This document shows positions 63,599 through 64,000 of a stretch of DNA of 64,000 bases, one piece after another. How positions within the stretch are numbered: the first letter of the stretch is position 1; the number at the start of each line of letters is the position of its first letter. The DNA is taken from NCBI RefSeq assembly GCF_037969875.1, contig NZ_CP150218.1, positions 1,116,001-1,180,000 of the forward strand, in the 5' to 3' direction. Position numbers and translations under genes: made by a program. Source of the DNA: Paenibacillus sp. FSL R7-0337. GTDB lineage: Bacteria; Bacillota; Bacilli; Paenibacillales; Paenibacillaceae. The notes under the pieces were generated by a model. That model did no database searches. It saw only the letters and a program-made list of their open reading frames with translations, and was not told where the DNA came from.

Positions 63599-64000
63599 CT
63601 ACTCGCCCTGCTTCAGCTTCCGGTAAGCGCCAGGCGTAACCTGCTCCTTCTTACGGAAGGAACGGATGAAATTCTGCGGATTATGATACTGCAGCCGTTC
63701 GGCAATCTCCTTGATCGTCATATCCGTCTCCGTCAGCCACCGTTTGGCCATCTCCAGGCGGTAGTTCATGAGGTATTCGCTGAAGGCGGTGCCGTACTCT
63801 TTTTTGAAGATGCTGCTTAGATAATTCGGATTGTAATGAAGCCGCTCGCCGATCCCCTCCAGCGTAAGCTCACGGTCATATTCCGCGTGCACAATGTCGG
63901 TGATCTTATCCGAGAGACAGCGGAACTGCTGGCTGGTCTTGTCCTTCATGCTGTACATCATGGGGTAAATAACCTCCTGCACCAGCATCCGCTCCATCTC
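63599..64000 (-). CDS. AraC-family regulator (C-terminal part; cut by window edge)
   Basis: The last ~134 codons are present and the frame is open to position 64000. The AraC DNA-binding domain is complete: LEGIGERLHYNPNYLSSIFK and IKEIAERLQYHNPQNFIRSF. The sensory part lies outside. The position next to the sugar transporter suggests that it controls it. Confidence 0.9.
   Translation of the reverse strand, partial: EMERMLVQEVIYPMMYSMKDKTSQQFRCLSDKITDIVHAEYDRELTLEGIGERLHYNPNYLSSIFKKEYGTAFSEYLMNYRLEMAKRWLTETDMTIKEIAERLQYHNPQNFIRSFRKKEQVTPGAYRKLKQGE

Overview
The window reads as a chromosomal segment of a Paenibacillus-like, endospore-forming Firmicute. Gene order follows the Bacillus subtilis fla/che-topA-sucCD-rplS-ffh neighbourhood. 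Proteins have Firmicute features (FliY with a CheC-like part, a SwrD/FlbD-family protein, YlxM, RbgA, HslV of the SFHATT type), starts are often TTG or GTG after strong GGAGG ribosome-binding sites, and paired sugar-transport permeases come without their own ATPase. The genus is an inference from this combination; no 16S rRNA gene is present.

Layout. (1) 1-25056, all on the minus strand: one long fla/che operon read from flgB to cheA (flgB-flgC-fliE-fliF-fliG-fliH-fliI-fliJ-ylxF-fliK-flgD-TIGR02530 gene-flgE-swrD-fliL-fliM-fliY-cheY-fliO-fliP-fliQ-fliR-flhB-flhA-flhF-flhG-cheB-cheA, the last cut by the window edge). Many genes overlap by 4-11 bases. (2) 25433-34572, minus: hslU-hslV-trmFO-topA-dprA and sucC-sucD. 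The xerC/codV and codY genes that sit here in B. subtilis are absent. (3) 34985-36032: divergent ohrR/ohr peroxide-stress pair. (4) 36138-45404, minus: comM, a phosphoesterase, a zinc-ribbon-like protein, yraN, flhX, a large repeat-bearing FliK/YlqG-like protein, rnhB, rbgA, lepB and rplS with an L19 leader. (5) 45551-49304: small membrane proteins, a lipoprotein, an intact IS3-family element that has split a transcription terminator, and a tRNA-Pro. (6) 49505-50190: a non-coding stretch with a strong extended -10 promoter, a structured RNA with possible pseudoknots, a 42-codon gene and several terminators. (7) 50223-54359, minus: trmD-rimM-khpA-rpsP, then ffh-ylxM. (8) 54529-58658: hlyIII, M32 carboxypeptidase, beta-carbonic anhydrase and two small genes. 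(9) 58779-64000: a pectin-utilisation locus with a leaderless pectinesterase, a solute-binding lipoprotein, two permeases on opposite strands around a shared regulatory region with a CcpA cre match, and an AraC-type regulator cut by the edge.

Most genes are core functions in conserved order. The more unusual content is between the genes: two families of dispersed hairpin repeats at gene ends, a 67-bp tandem duplication between ffh and rpsP, a hairpin that hides the comM ribosome-binding site, and the orphan RNA near 49.6 kb. No CRISPR array, prophage, rRNA operon or replication origin was seen.
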